This document shows, piece by piece, positions 22,409-33,365 of a stretch of 64,000 nt of DNA (position 1 is its first letter; each line of letters begins with the position of its first letter). The DNA lies in contig VUYV01000291.1 of assembly GCA_008711295.1 (NCBI GenBank), forward strand, positions 803,869-867,868, in the 5' to 3' direction. Source of the stretch: Anarhynchus alexandrinus. Its lineage: Eukaryota > Chordata > Aves > Charadriiformes > Charadriidae. Both the position numbers and the translations under genes were made by a program. The notes under the pieces were generated by a model, which was given only the letters and a program-made list of their open reading frames with translations, was not told where the DNA came from and did not search any database.

Positions 22409-23444
22409 ACTCACTCCAGGCTGAAGAAACACGGGTGAAACATTGGGCTTCCAGTGACTTTCAGGGGACTGGGAGCAAAAACAGCAGTCCCCACTGGTCC
22501 CGGGCAGCTGAAGACCAGAGTAGTCCTTATGAATATCGGCATCGCTTTGCATTGGATTGGGATCTCTGACCCGCTCAGTGGGGGGTAACAAAGCCGTTCT
22601 GATTAACCCCCCCCGTGCCTCTTCCCAGCCCAAACAACGGCTCTCACACACACTGAAATGGAAGATGATTCGGTGTGGCAGCACGCTCGGCAATTGTAGG
22701 TTGAGCTGGAAGTGAGATTATGGTAGCGCTTTCACATCTTCACGTAGTTCCCCCGCCATAAAAGTCCACCCCGCGTGGGACACTAATGACATGTTGTTTG
22801 AACAAATCCACCAGTACCATAAACAAGCGTTTAAATTGCACGGGGCGTGAGATGAAGATGCTGCCAGCAGAGCCGGGTTGCACCCACCGGTGTTAAGCCC
22901 CCGGGGCTGCAGGGGGGGAAGCAACCAGGCGCTGCCTCTCACTGCAAATTTGAAATGCAAACGGCAAAATGCAGAGGAACGGGCAGAGAAAAATTGTGGG
23001 ATCCAGATGATGGGAGTTGAGGGATACAGATTTTTTCTTCTCTGACAAACACACCCCCTTGAGTTGTCCTGGTTTTGGAGTATTTCATATAACATTCCCC
23101 CCATTCTTCTGTTGTAGCTTTGCCGCTTTCATACGGCTTTTTGCTGTTAGTTCATGTTTTTTTAACTCTCCATCCCTTCCTCAGCTTGCTTGTTGGCTCG
23201 TTCCCTTCCACAAGATCCTTCAACAGAATCGCAGTCTGTCACAAGCGAGGCACCCGCGTTTCGGAGCCCTCGCTGCTTCCCCAGGTAATTTATGAAAATG
23301 GAAGAGCCGGTTTCAGGCATAATCCAATTTGTTCTCTCTCAGCATCATAAGCACATTTGGAGCCAGATAAGACAATTATCACACGGATCTTTAATACCTG
23401 CAATTTATAGCTAAAAGGTTTATTCTGATAACTTTGTTTTCAAG
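22409..23444. other. Non-coding stretch, nothing recognised
   Basis: Unique sequence with ordinary composition; the open frames have no recognisable content. Confidence 0.5.
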
Positions 23445-23760
23445 CGCCACGTGCTGAAGCACGGTGACGGGGGCTCTGCGGCAGTGAGACAGCAAAAACC
23501 GCCTCTGCGGCGCTTCGCCGGCCACGTCCATGCAACATCAGCGCGGGGCATGTTTTTGGGGAGAAGACATACTCAGAGCGGCAATAGACGGGCTTCGCTC
23601 GCACTGCTCCTCGGGGGAAAGGGGCACGGGGCAGGCGGAAGACGGGGCTTGACTCCTCGCTGCGCGGTGGCGTGTGGCTTCCCCAGGAGATGGTAGGGAG
23701 GTGCTCCAGCGCTTTCGCCGCCTTCGACATGGAGGAGGATTTCAGAAAGCACCCGGAGGG
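23445..23760. promoter_or_regulatory. CpG-rich patch
   Basis: I count about 28 CpG in about 315 bases, weaker than the cluster at 19268. The short open frames on both strands are unrecognised. It directly precedes an AT-rich block, so composition changes sharply near 23780. Confidence 0.3.
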
Positions 23761-23789
23761 AGAGGGGGTTGCTGCAGAAAGGTGTTTTC

Positions 23790-24929
23790 CTAATCACTTA
23801 ATTTTCAGTTACGCAATGTGACTTGCGTACGTAACCTCCTGCGCCGTGCAGAGCGGGAGCGCGCAGTCCACCGGCCACGTTCAAGGCTGAACACCAAAAA
23901 GTCAATATTTTCAAGAGAGCTCAGTGAAGTTGCTAGCAAGCCTGCAAACATTTGCTTTTTAGCACGCCGTGCCTGAATACCGATATCACAATATGTAGTT
24001 GCTCATTAGAAAAAGAGTCTGGTTTCTAATTGAATTACTAGCTTTTTATCATTGTTTATGACTCAGGGTGCAGAACTGAAATATTCTAATTATTTCATGA
24101 TAAGAAATGAAGATAGGAACTTATGATTTCGTCGTGTGGAATGGTCTGTGACTGTCTATTTTCAAAAGATAAGGTCTGATCTGATAAAGGATTAGCATGT
24201 TTCACTTACATGAGCAGAACCGCCAGATACCATAAAAGGCAGCCAGGAGCATCGTGACAGAGCTAACGTCGGGCACTTATTAACTCAATTTAATGTGCAA
24301 ACTTTGAGCGTCATTAGCGTTTGCATTTGGCCAACAGTGAAAAATGAAGTATATTATGACCACGCACTGCAGGTTTGCAAAAAAGTGACATATTTTTGTA
24401 AGGCAAAATATAATCGATTTTAAAATGTTTATAATAGTATAAGAATAAGCCACCACAACAATTCGAGAGCCACACTACTTCTCATAGCTATGCATCTAGG
24501 GCACTACCCTGCTTCCTTATCAATCCAAACATAAGAATATTTTATAACAGTTAAGAGTTAAGGCTCTTTGATGTTTATGTGCTGCTTTGGTGAATTTTAC
24601 TAGGAAGATCTTATATCTAACGCTATTTTAGCTATCTCTTGATATAGCCCAGCCATCAGAACATCGCAGCTCCGAAGGTCTGTGCTGCATTTCTTCAGGG
24701 ACTTCATTAGTGGAAGATATCCTGACTCAGTGTATCGGCTACTTTTGATGCATCATTCATCCACACAGTATTCAACTCTACATCACAGGTTTAGGGAGGG
24801 GGGGGAGGATATTTTGTTCAGCAATTTATAATAGTTATCCAAACAGTGTTCTAAAATTAAAAGGTAATATTTGCATATGTATAAAATTAACTAAAGACTC
24901 TCAAACAATGAAAACCTCACTATCAGCCC
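23790..24929. promoter_or_regulatory. AT-rich, ORF-free block; candidate conserved non-coding DNA
   Basis: No open frame of 60 codons occurs on either strand from about 23800 to 24930. The sequence is complex rather than repetitive. It has CTAATTGAATTAC near 24027, TTCTAATTATTTCATG near 24084, and GTCATTAGCGTTTGCATTTGG near 24310, which combines a homeodomain-type and an octamer-like site. A (T/C)-poor G run follows GTTTAGG near 24795. No repeat family is recognised. Long-range enhancer DNA is the best guess. Confidence 0.35.
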
Positions 24930-25023
24930 ATGCCCACGCGACCCATTAGCTTTTTCTCTGTAGATAGTTCGACCTGCAAATTACCCAGGGTGCTGCAGAG
25001 GGAATGGTCTGATCTGTACCTAA

Positions 25024-25110
25024 GTCCAGAGGACGGGAGCCGGGGCGAGCGCGGGAAGCCGCGCTGCAGCAGCGCCCGGGGCGAGGGGGGGGAGGAGGGA
25101 GGGGATGCTT
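25024..25110 (+). promoter_or_regulatory. CpG- and G-rich patch with G-quadruplex potential
   Basis: I count ten CpG in the first 66 bases, followed by closely spaced runs of four, eight, two-to-three and four G residues (about 25076-25104) separated by one to three bases. This fits a plus-strand G-quadruplex motif. Such GC-rich islets in otherwise AT-rich flanks often mark promoters or enhancers. No gene start is recognised beside it. Confidence 0.4.
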
Positions 25111-25379
25111 CGGAGGGAGGATGAACTGGTCCGATTTGGGATAACGGAGGAGTGGGCTGAGCTGCTCAGAGGATGGAGCTTCTCCCCTGTGCCTTCGCCT
25201 TGTCGAAGGAACTGCAACAGACCGGAGTCGAAGCAGACAAAGTCCCCGCGTTAGCCTGCTCGTCCCAGGGGAAACTGCTCACATTTAGCCGGAAAGAAAA
25301 GTCTCAATGGGTAAATGATGAAATGAGAATTTTACCTTTTCTGGAAGATGGCATTTGGCCCTAAGACAGGCAGAGATTA
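25111..25379. other. Non-coding stretch, nothing recognised
   Basis: Unique sequence with one 63-codon plus-strand frame of no recognisable content. Confidence 0.5.
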
Positions 25380-25530
25380 TCCATTCTCTGTGCTGCTTAT
25401 TTATACCTCGAGGAGCTGACAGCTCTTCTAACAGCGGACTGAGGGGTTTTAGACAGTCTGAGGTTTAAAATTAGGCACTGGAACTAATAGGCTGTTATTG
25501 TCTCATAATTATGTTTGACGTGATGCTCTT
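25380..25530. promoter_or_regulatory. Short candidate regulatory element
   Basis: Complex AT-rich sequence with the perfect 10-base palindrome CATAATTATG (25504-25513) and GAGCTGACAGCTC (a palindromic E-box/TALE-like site near 25411). Function is inferred from motif content only. Confidence 0.25.
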
Positions 25531-28500
25531 AACTCTTTTCTGAAACATCATCCCGCATCAAACGGGGTCAGGGCGGCATCAGCAGCCAACCGCGCCGTGG
25601 CAGGGGGGTATCAGGGCTGCCGCGCTCCCCAGCTCCCTCTGGACAGCACACGGAGGTCCCATCGCGGCTGGGACAGCCCACCTGGGCGAGGATGTACCTT
25701 TGGCTGCAAACTGAAGTGGAAAGGTGCCGCTTAGGATTGCTGCTTGGAGAGCGAGCCGCGAGGAGCGATTCCCGTCCTGCTCCCTCCTTGCACTGGAAGC
25801 CGAGGAAGCAATTTGTTGTCGGCTCCTTGCACCACCTCCAGCCCCAGCCCGGGTGTCCCGGCTGGTGCAGCGTGCAGAAGGAGCCAAGCCACGCCACGCC
25901 AGGGCTTGCTTTCCTCTGCTGCCCTCCTGGCGGTGCGGGAAGCCCTAGAGACCTTTCCTTCATCCCTCATCACGTCCCGAGGCTCTGAGCAAGCACGTTT
26001 TCATCACAGCAGTCAGGCAGGCACCAGCCTCCTGTCGGCAGGAGGAGAAATCCAGGGCTGCAACTCAAGTCCCTTTAGTTACAGGAGGCGTTTGGGAGGT
26101 TCAGGTTTTAAGTTTTTTTTGCCCAAGCTGCTGGAGCAGTGACCTTCAAGGTATTGCCTTGACAACTTGTGCTTTTTAATAAAGCACAGTCTGGTGGAAG
26201 GGAGTTAATTTACACGGGTTTTCATTCTTCGAGCTCTGTCATCAGTGCACCAGCCTCACTTATTGAATTCCCCTGTCGATAGAGCAACCAACTGCAGCAC
26301 ATCCACATCCAAGTGCCCAAATGAAGCACCTGTTCTCAGTTACTTGAAGATTAATTCCTCTTTTCCACTTAGTTCCCTTCCTTTCTCTGTTTTTGGCTCC
26401 TGGTTCTCCTGGCACAGACACCGATATGAGGAGGTCCAGCTGGGGATGCAGCCACCTTAAATAGCCCTTTCATTTGTTTAGTGTCTCTTCCTTATTTGCC
26501 TTGCTCTGCTCTTTCAGCCGCCTCTCTCTCATCAAAAGCCCAGTTCAAACCAATCTGTGCAACCTAATGCAAGCCAACACGATTCTATTTTTTGGTAGAG
26601 TTATAAAAAAGCCAATAAACGAAAAAGGAGAATACCCATATCTCAGGCAGGTCTCTTAGTCTTACCAGGTTCTGCCATCAGGCATAGCATCATCCAGGCA
26701 AAGTGCTTGAGCATACGAGTACCTTAAAGAACCAAGCAGATCCCTCAAACCCACCCCTTCACCTTGGCCATGGGTCCTTAGTTATCTCCCAGCTGAGGAG
26801 TGAAGGACTCCGCAGCTTTCTGCTGCGCCAAACGCCCAGGTTGACGTTTGACCCGGAAAAGAGTCTTTTGCTTCTCCAGCAGCTGCGCTGGGATAAAGCG
26901 AAGAATGAGATCTTTTTGAGTGTCTAATGATGGTTGTTATGGGTTAATTAATGCTTCAGCAGGGGTGATATAAGGGGGAGTTACGCACGTTTAAGGTGAT
27001 GCATGCCGCCTCACTGGATTTAAGTCTAATGGGAAACTTATTTCACTCTATTTATGGGTAACGTCCATCCATATCCTAGATATCTCCCCAGGGAGCCTTC
27101 TCTCCACGGCCATCCAACTCCTATGAAGAAATATGGACTCCTCTGTACCCATCTCGGCTGTAAATCTGCAATTAAGAGAACGGTCCATTTACTTCTCTTG
27201 CGATGCTGAGACACTGCTAACTCGTGGCTCCGCCGGGCTGGTCCCTCCAGCCAGCAAACCCTTTCCCCGCCTGCCCTGCAGCAGCCCCCCATCCAGGGTG
27301 AGAAAACCACTTTCACAGGGGACCCGCGTCTCCCCAGGCTGACTTCACAGCTCTTTTACGTTTCTCCCACTTCTCAGAGCCGTTGGACGCATCGACGGGG
27401 CAGATCGGTGCCTGGCTTTTGGCCGCATGAGCTGCTCCCCTCTCCCAGCGCAGCCGGCGCTGCCCTCCCCCCCCCCCAATTGCTGTTTTCCCTTGTCCTC
27501 CCCTGAGGTTTGAGTCCCTCACGCCCTCGAGGCAGAGCCCGTTTTGGATTGGAGCTTCAGGGCCAGCTTTTCCGTACGTGACATTATGTGATTAATTTCC
27601 CGCTGAGGCGGCAGGAATGGAACGGCGACACGACAATCTGTTTAAATTCCCTTTTCCACCTTCTTTTCCCCTCTTCCTTTTATTGTTTCTTGGCTTATGC
27701 TAAGCCTCAAGGAACTGCTGTCTGGGAACCCTCCACCATCTGCTGCGCTGCCAGCAGAGAGGAGCTATGGCCAGGGATGTGTTTTCTCCCTTCTTTTTTC
27801 CTTTCCCCTCTGCCAGGATTTTGCCTGCTCACGGCTCCCTTTGGGCATACTCTCCCCCCACCGACGCAAGGGCCACAGAGGTCTGGGCTGCTAAATTAGC
27901 GTGCAGAAATATTAGCGTCAAACTATTCGGAGCCCAGCATTACCCCGGTGCGTGCAGGAGCGCAGGAGAGCGCTCGGGACACGTAACTCCTCCCGCAGCC
28001 ACGTACGCAAGCGTGGAAACAACGCGAGCCCGTGTGTCTGGAGGCAGAGGGAGGCAGAAGGAAGGGAAAGGAGGGACACAAACTCTGCCAAACTCCCCTG
28101 CACGGTTCCTGGAGCGACCCCGAACCGCAGCCCTGATCAACACAGCGCTCGGCTGCGTTGAGACAGGAGCTACACGCCACCAATTCAGAAGACCTCTTTG
28201 TCCGAAAAGAAGCCTTCGAGAACAGAATTTCAGAGAAAACTCAACCGCCTGCGTAACCTGAATGCTTCTGCAGAGGGTGTTCATTGCGCTAAGAAACACC
28301 TTCAAAATCCGCTTTTCCCATTAGGTGGGTACCGGCGGCCGCGGCGACGGTCTGGGGGTGTCAGCGACGCTTTCGAAATACGCTGGAGATTTTGTGGATG
28401 CGAATGTGTCTGTGTCTCACGTAGCACAATAGGGCCCTGACCTATTTGGATGCCAGGCATGAATATATAAATATTAAATAACTGTTAAACTGCTACATCA

Positions 28501-30074
28501 ATTCAATATCTTGACAAAAGCCTTTGACTGAAGGTTTTTCAAACCAGCAAAATTCAGGTTGTTTTCCCTTTGGGACAGTTTTATCTAAGTGTATTGCCAC
28601 ATTTACCCCGTTAGTGCTCTTTGCCGAGCCGAGCTGGAATACGTGTTGAACAAAAGAAGGTGCAAAGACTTTTTAAGGCTACAACGAGAAATCTTGGTCT
28701 ATGTCCCCGTTACTGCTCAGTCGAAGCTGCAGGAGCCGGCGGGCGCCGGGTGCCGCATCCCAGCATCACCCCGCAGGTCCGTGACCGCCAGCCACGAGGC
28801 AAGAGCAAGGAGCAGGAGTGCAATTCGGCAAAATTAAAAAAGCCAAAAGCAAGAGGTTTTAGCAAGAAGCTGCATCTTCCCTCCCGCCACACCTACAGGG
28901 AACCACACAAACAGCTGGGAAAAGAGAAGGAGAGACGGGAAAAGTCATCAGCAAAACACACGCACCGAGAGCGGAGGGAGGATGACTGTGCCCCACATCA
29001 GTGTGCCTGGGGGGGTTCAAACCCATCCAGGTGGGTTTTGCTGGAACAGAGTGAACTCGGGGATGTGGATGACAGCGTGCCAGAATATTTAAGCGTTGTC
29101 TGTCGCTGTCTCGGTTGGTGCCTCGGCTCATTTCCTAACCTTGGACCTCCTCTCTGACGCCCGTCCTCAGAATCGCCCACAGATAAAAACCCTCCAGCTC
29201 ACAGACAGCAAGGGCTAGTGCTTCCCTCCTCCTTTTAAGCCTAAGCCACGACACCTCTATGTTAGTACAGAAAGTGGCTCAGAGATCTCCCCGGGGTCTA
29301 CAGGGCTGTGCCAGGCAGTGCGATTTATTGGGGTGGTGGGAAATGGAGGGAGGAGCGGCGCAGGAGGGTTTGCCTGCCCGTGCCGCCGGCTGTCCCAGCG
29401 CGCACCCCTGCGTCCCGCAGGACGGTGCCCTGGCTCCAAAACCTCCCCTCGCCCTTCCCCATCTGCTCTGGACCAAGCCCCGGTCCCGTTCTCCAGCGCA
29501 GGTTTGTGACTGGACCTGGAGGACACGGTGGAGACACAGTGCCTCGTCGGCACAGGGCATTTGTGCATCAAATGATGCACAGGGCATCCTAATGCTTTGA
29601 AGACGTACTGTTATTTAATCCTCTTGGGCCAGTCTCTGGCAAATTGATCTCTGCGTACAGTCTTTTCGTGGGAATTACTTTGGGATACTATTTACTGCAA
29701 AAAATCCCTCCAACGGCAGCAGCGAGGACCGTGCCTTCCGATAGCGATGAGCTGCACAGTTTGAATCCAACAGTGGGGCAAGGCATGTTGATGAATTTTC
29801 CAAGACTGCGTGCACAACTAAATAAAACTATGGCATTACCAGATCCCCTACCAAATTTTTCTGAATTAATTACAGACTTAGGGTCTCTCTTCAGAGATTC
29901 TTGTGAACTGGGTTTTGTGGAACATATAATTTTTCACAGACGCCCTCTATGTTCCCATCCCAGACACGCACCAGACCTTGGATCAAGCCGAGATAATACA
30001 AACTACAATAAGAGACAACCTGTAGCCCAGAGACCCAAGTAAGTTACCCAGGGTGGCAGAAATGGGATCTCCCT
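25531..30074. other. Non-coding stretch with scattered GC-rich patches
   Basis: Unique sequence of alternating composition. GC-rich, CpG-containing stretches lie near 25565-25930, 27360-27450, 27940-28190 and 28320-28375. AT-rich parts lie near 26935-27010 (with GGTTAATTAATGC) and 28445-28520. A C-homopolymer of 13 lies at 27466-27478. Open frames reach about 178 codons (28621-29157) and 164 codons (27767-28261), in GC-rich DNA where chance frames are long. None has a recognisable domain. The 132-codon frame at 29644-30042 begins with a hydrophobic stretch but matches nothing I know. Confidence 0.5.
27466..27478. repeat. Poly-C tract
   Basis: Thirteen consecutive C residues within GC-rich DNA. 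Confidence 0.85.
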
Positions 30075-30180
30075 TGTACAGCAATTCAGGGAGATTACAT
30101 GACTTGCCCAAGGTCACATAGGAAGCCAAAGCCAAGGTTTCAGCCCAGTTCTCCAGCAAACGCCTTGGCCCTGAAGTCTC
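30075..30180 (-). repeat. MIR-like SINE fragment (antisense)
   Basis: The plus strand contains GATTACATGACTTGCCCAAG, then GTCACATAGGAAGCC and a later TTTCAGCCCAG. These are the antisense landmarks of the MIR core (AAGTGACTTGCCCAAGGTCACACAGC). The flanks are diverged, which is expected for an ancient CORE-SINE in a bird. It is non-coding. Confidence 0.6.
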
Positions 30181-31026
30181 CCCTTTCCTCCTCAGCACGG
30201 AGTGAGGAGAATTATTACAGAAATCTGAAGTTCAAACTACTTGCCGCTTGGAGAGCAGCCCGTGTCCTGGCTGCTTTATCGGTTTGTGTGGAAAGACTCC
30301 AAGCCATTACTTATATTGACTCAATATTAAATGGCAATAACCACCACGACAGATTTACTGTCTGGCGATGTCTTCCTGTCTGCTACAGTAGCAGTAATGA
30401 TGAATTTTTTGCTCATTAAAAGATTTAGATACTTAGTCCTTCTAGCAACATTTTGAATTTTCCTGTTCTTGGGAAGATCAAATCCTTATCAGCAATGTTT
30501 TATCAGGGAAAGATCACACCCGGTGCTACCGTACAGCGCGAGGCAGGTTCTGCCTGGGAGTGATGCTGTGTTTGAAGGCACCATTGGGCTTTTGTGCTGC
30601 CAGTGCCACGTGGCCACAACCCACGGGCGGATCAGGGGTGCTCTGGGAGGACGCAGACAGCAAACATCTGCTGTTTTCTGTGCAAGGTTCAGCTCCGATG
30701 CCGCAAGAAGTGCCTGACAGTCATGGTTAGAGGCAATGAGCAGCTCAGGCTGAAAACCAGCAGGACGCGCAACAACAAAAAAAAATCTTAATTATGCACC
30801 TATGGTAAAGCAATATGGTCTATCTCTCTGCCGCCTTGGGGAAGGGTCCACAACGGAGAAAATCTGGAGAACCTGGGTTTGGGCATCCCCTCGTTGCACC
30901 AAGGCAGGACTGTCTGACGCTTGCCCCAGCAGGCTCAGGGCTGAACGGGGATGGCCTGAGGCGCAGGGTCTGGAGCACCCGGCTGCTGCCGGGGGCTGTC
31001 ACTACGTGGGCAGATGGGCCTTATTT
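30181..31026. other. Non-coding stretch, nothing recognised
   Basis: Unique sequence leading to an antisense CR1 copy; no feature is recognised. Confidence 0.5.
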
Positions 31027-31656
31027 CATAGAATCATAGGATGGTTTAGGTTGGAAAGGACCTTGAAGATCATCGAGTCCCAACCCCCCTGCCATAGGCA
31101 GGGACACCTCCCACCACACCAGGCTGCCCAAGGCCACCTCCAGCCTGGCCTTGAACACCTCCAGGGATAGGGCCTCAACAACCTCTCTGGGCAACCTGGG
31201 ACAGTGCCTCACCACCCTCACAGTGAAAAACTTCTTCCTAATGTTCAATCTAAACCTGCCCTCTTCCAGTTTGAAACCATTCCTCCTCATCCTGTCCCTC
31301 CATGCCCCAGTAAAAAGTCCTTCCCCAGCTCTCCTGTAGCCCCTTTAGGGACTGGAAGGCCGCAAGAAGATCTCCCCAGAGCCTTCTCTTCTCCAGGCTG
31401 AACAGCCCCAACTCTTTCAGCCTCTCCTCAGAGGAGAGGTGCTCCAGCCCTCGCATCATCCTCGTGGCTCTCCTCTGGACACGCTCCAGCAGGTCCATGT
31501 CCTTCTTCTGATGGGGACTCCAGAGCTGGATGCAGTACTCCAGGTGGGGTCTCACGAGAGTGGAGTAGAGGGGCAGAATCCCCCCCTCGCCCTGCTGGCC
31601 ACACTTCTGCTGATGCAGCCCAGGATGCGGTTGGCCCTCTGGGCTGCGGTCTGCAC
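31027..31656 (-). mobile_element. CR1 LINE fragment, antisense, about 630 bp (type A)
   Basis: The longest type A copy. Its minus strand reads [51 protein letters not shown] and, after a frame change, [18 protein letters not shown] and the [20 protein letters not shown]-terminal signature, ending with the octamer tail (TCATAGAATCATAGG on the plus strand at 31027-31041). It covers only the last part of ORF2, after the catalytic reverse transcriptase core. The frame change between the FQSLKG and GFKLEEG parts comes from a 2-nt deficit that is also present in the copy at 46158. It is 5' truncated near 31656. Confidence 0.93.
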
Positions 31657-33240
31657 AGAAATCCTGCGCCTACTGGAGCTGGACCATTTGATACTGATTT
31701 CGGCTGGGCCAGGCTTTCAAGTTAGGTTTGCTCATTAATTTCCCTCGCCTTTGTTTGCCTAAGTACGGTGTAGGGGACTGAAGTGATGAAACCATTTCAG
31801 GTGCTCTTTGGTTTTTGAGCTGCAATTTGGTCTTGTCTACAGTTACCAAACCACACAAACACCCATCCAGCCTGCTGCAAACATCAAAAATCGCCTAAAT
31901 ACCCTGGTGCTTCCTTCTGCACCACTGAAAACAGCAGGGGGTGCGAGGGACCTCTTCACGCCTGAGCCATATGCTGGAGGCAAGCGGTGGGAAATCATAG
32001 AATCATGGGATCAATGGGAGATGAGTGATTTTTCTGACACCTCCCGCACTCCGACGGGCTCTGCGAATCTCACCTCGCTCCTCACTGCTGTTGCTCTCTC
32101 ATTAGGAGCAATCACCAGACTGTTAATACCCCAGGGGAGCGCGGCGGCCTCTGCTCTGCCTCGCCAGGCTGTCCTCTGGCCGGGATGCTCTTCTCCTGCT
32201 CACCTCCCTTTAAATCTACATATATAAATACATTTTTTATATTTTTTTTTTCCCCACACACATCAAAGGGGTAAAGGAAGAGAAATGTCAACAATTAATC
32301 AAGATTGGTGCTGAAGATCTGCTTTTCCGTGCTAAATGTCAGGATCCGTGTCCGCCCCCTCAAGAGATGGAGTAAAGCTAATGAGCTGGCGGTGCAGGAG
32401 AGGTGGTCCTGCACTCGACCCGAGAGGGACACAGAAACAGGCGCCAGAGGAAATATTACAACTAAACACTTATTTGCTGAGCGTCTCTGTTGTCTGCCCG
32501 CTCTTTGATGACGGGATGTCTCGTTATTCTGCGCTGAGCAAGCACAGAACCGGTTCAGGACGGTGCTAAAGCGTGTGTTTAATTTTAAGCTCGTGCCTCT
32601 GTTTTTGCAGGAGTTCAAACACGCGCAGAAACTCCGTCGGGAATAGCGACGCGCTGCGGAGAGGGTCGGAGAAAGACCAAAGCAGCTATGTTATACGAGT
32701 CAGAACCTCATTAAAGAGTATCTCCATCCAGGTTTTTCCTTCTTTGTTGACTTTGATTACCCCATTTGGTATCCGAATGCCACCCATCAAAGCTTACAGG
32801 TATTGGAGGTGACGAACGCCCGCGGGCTTTCAGGGAAAGAGGCTTTCAGAAGGAGGAGGAGGGCTCAGGCAGGGATCCCCACCCAGGCACACGGGGACAT
32901 GCTCCCGGCGAGACCCTCCAGCCCTGGTCATGACCACAGGATATTATTTTTCTTCTTGCATGGGATCACAGGGCATCTTCCCCTCCTGTTACTCACACCT
33001 GGCTACACGCACCAAGCACTCGCGTTTCCCGCTCGGACAAGTCACCGTAAAGCCCTATATGTACAAATGCTGCGCAAAATAGTAGCTCTGGGCAAAGGGA
33101 CTTGCTCTGCCGCACACTGCGGGAACGACCCCCAGCAAAAGCCCGAGGTACCACCCCGTGGAGGCAACAGCGGGACCGGCTCCGTCACGGGCTGAGTATG
33201 GGAAACCGGAGTCAATATCTGTACGGTGTTTTGAAGAGGT
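31657..33240. other. Non-coding stretch with isolated CR1-tail-like string
   Basis: Unique sequence. At 31991-32012 an isolated AATCATAGAATCATGGGATC string looks like an antisense CR1 octamer tail without a body; it may be an extremely short CR1 insertion or chance. A poly-T run lies near 32240. The open frames are unrecognised. Confidence 0.45.
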
Positions 33241-33365
33241 GAGGTAGGACTGCCTGAATTATTCATTCCAATTATATTCTTTGCAAATGTTTCCCTTTCT
33301 CTCTCGTCTTAATTCATTTGTGAATGAGCTTGAATTTCATTTGATGCATTTCTTATAATTGACCA
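33241..33365. other. AT-rich segment, possible regulatory DNA
   Basis: Complex AT-rich sequence (TTCCAATTATATTC, GTCTTAATTCATTTGTGAATGAG, TTATAATTGACC) with a small TTCATTTGTGAATGA inverted repeat. No repeat family is recognised. Confidence 0.25.

Noticed and set aside
29015..29030. GGTTCAAACCC, similar to a tRNA B box
   Set aside because: No A box at the right distance and no cloverleaf can be drawn; no tRNA gene or tRNA-derived SINE head is supported.
29644..30042. 132-codon frame starting with a signal-like hydrophobic stretch
   Set aside because: The start region is hydrophobic by chance composition; the rest has no domain, and the frame ends just before a MIR-like repeat.
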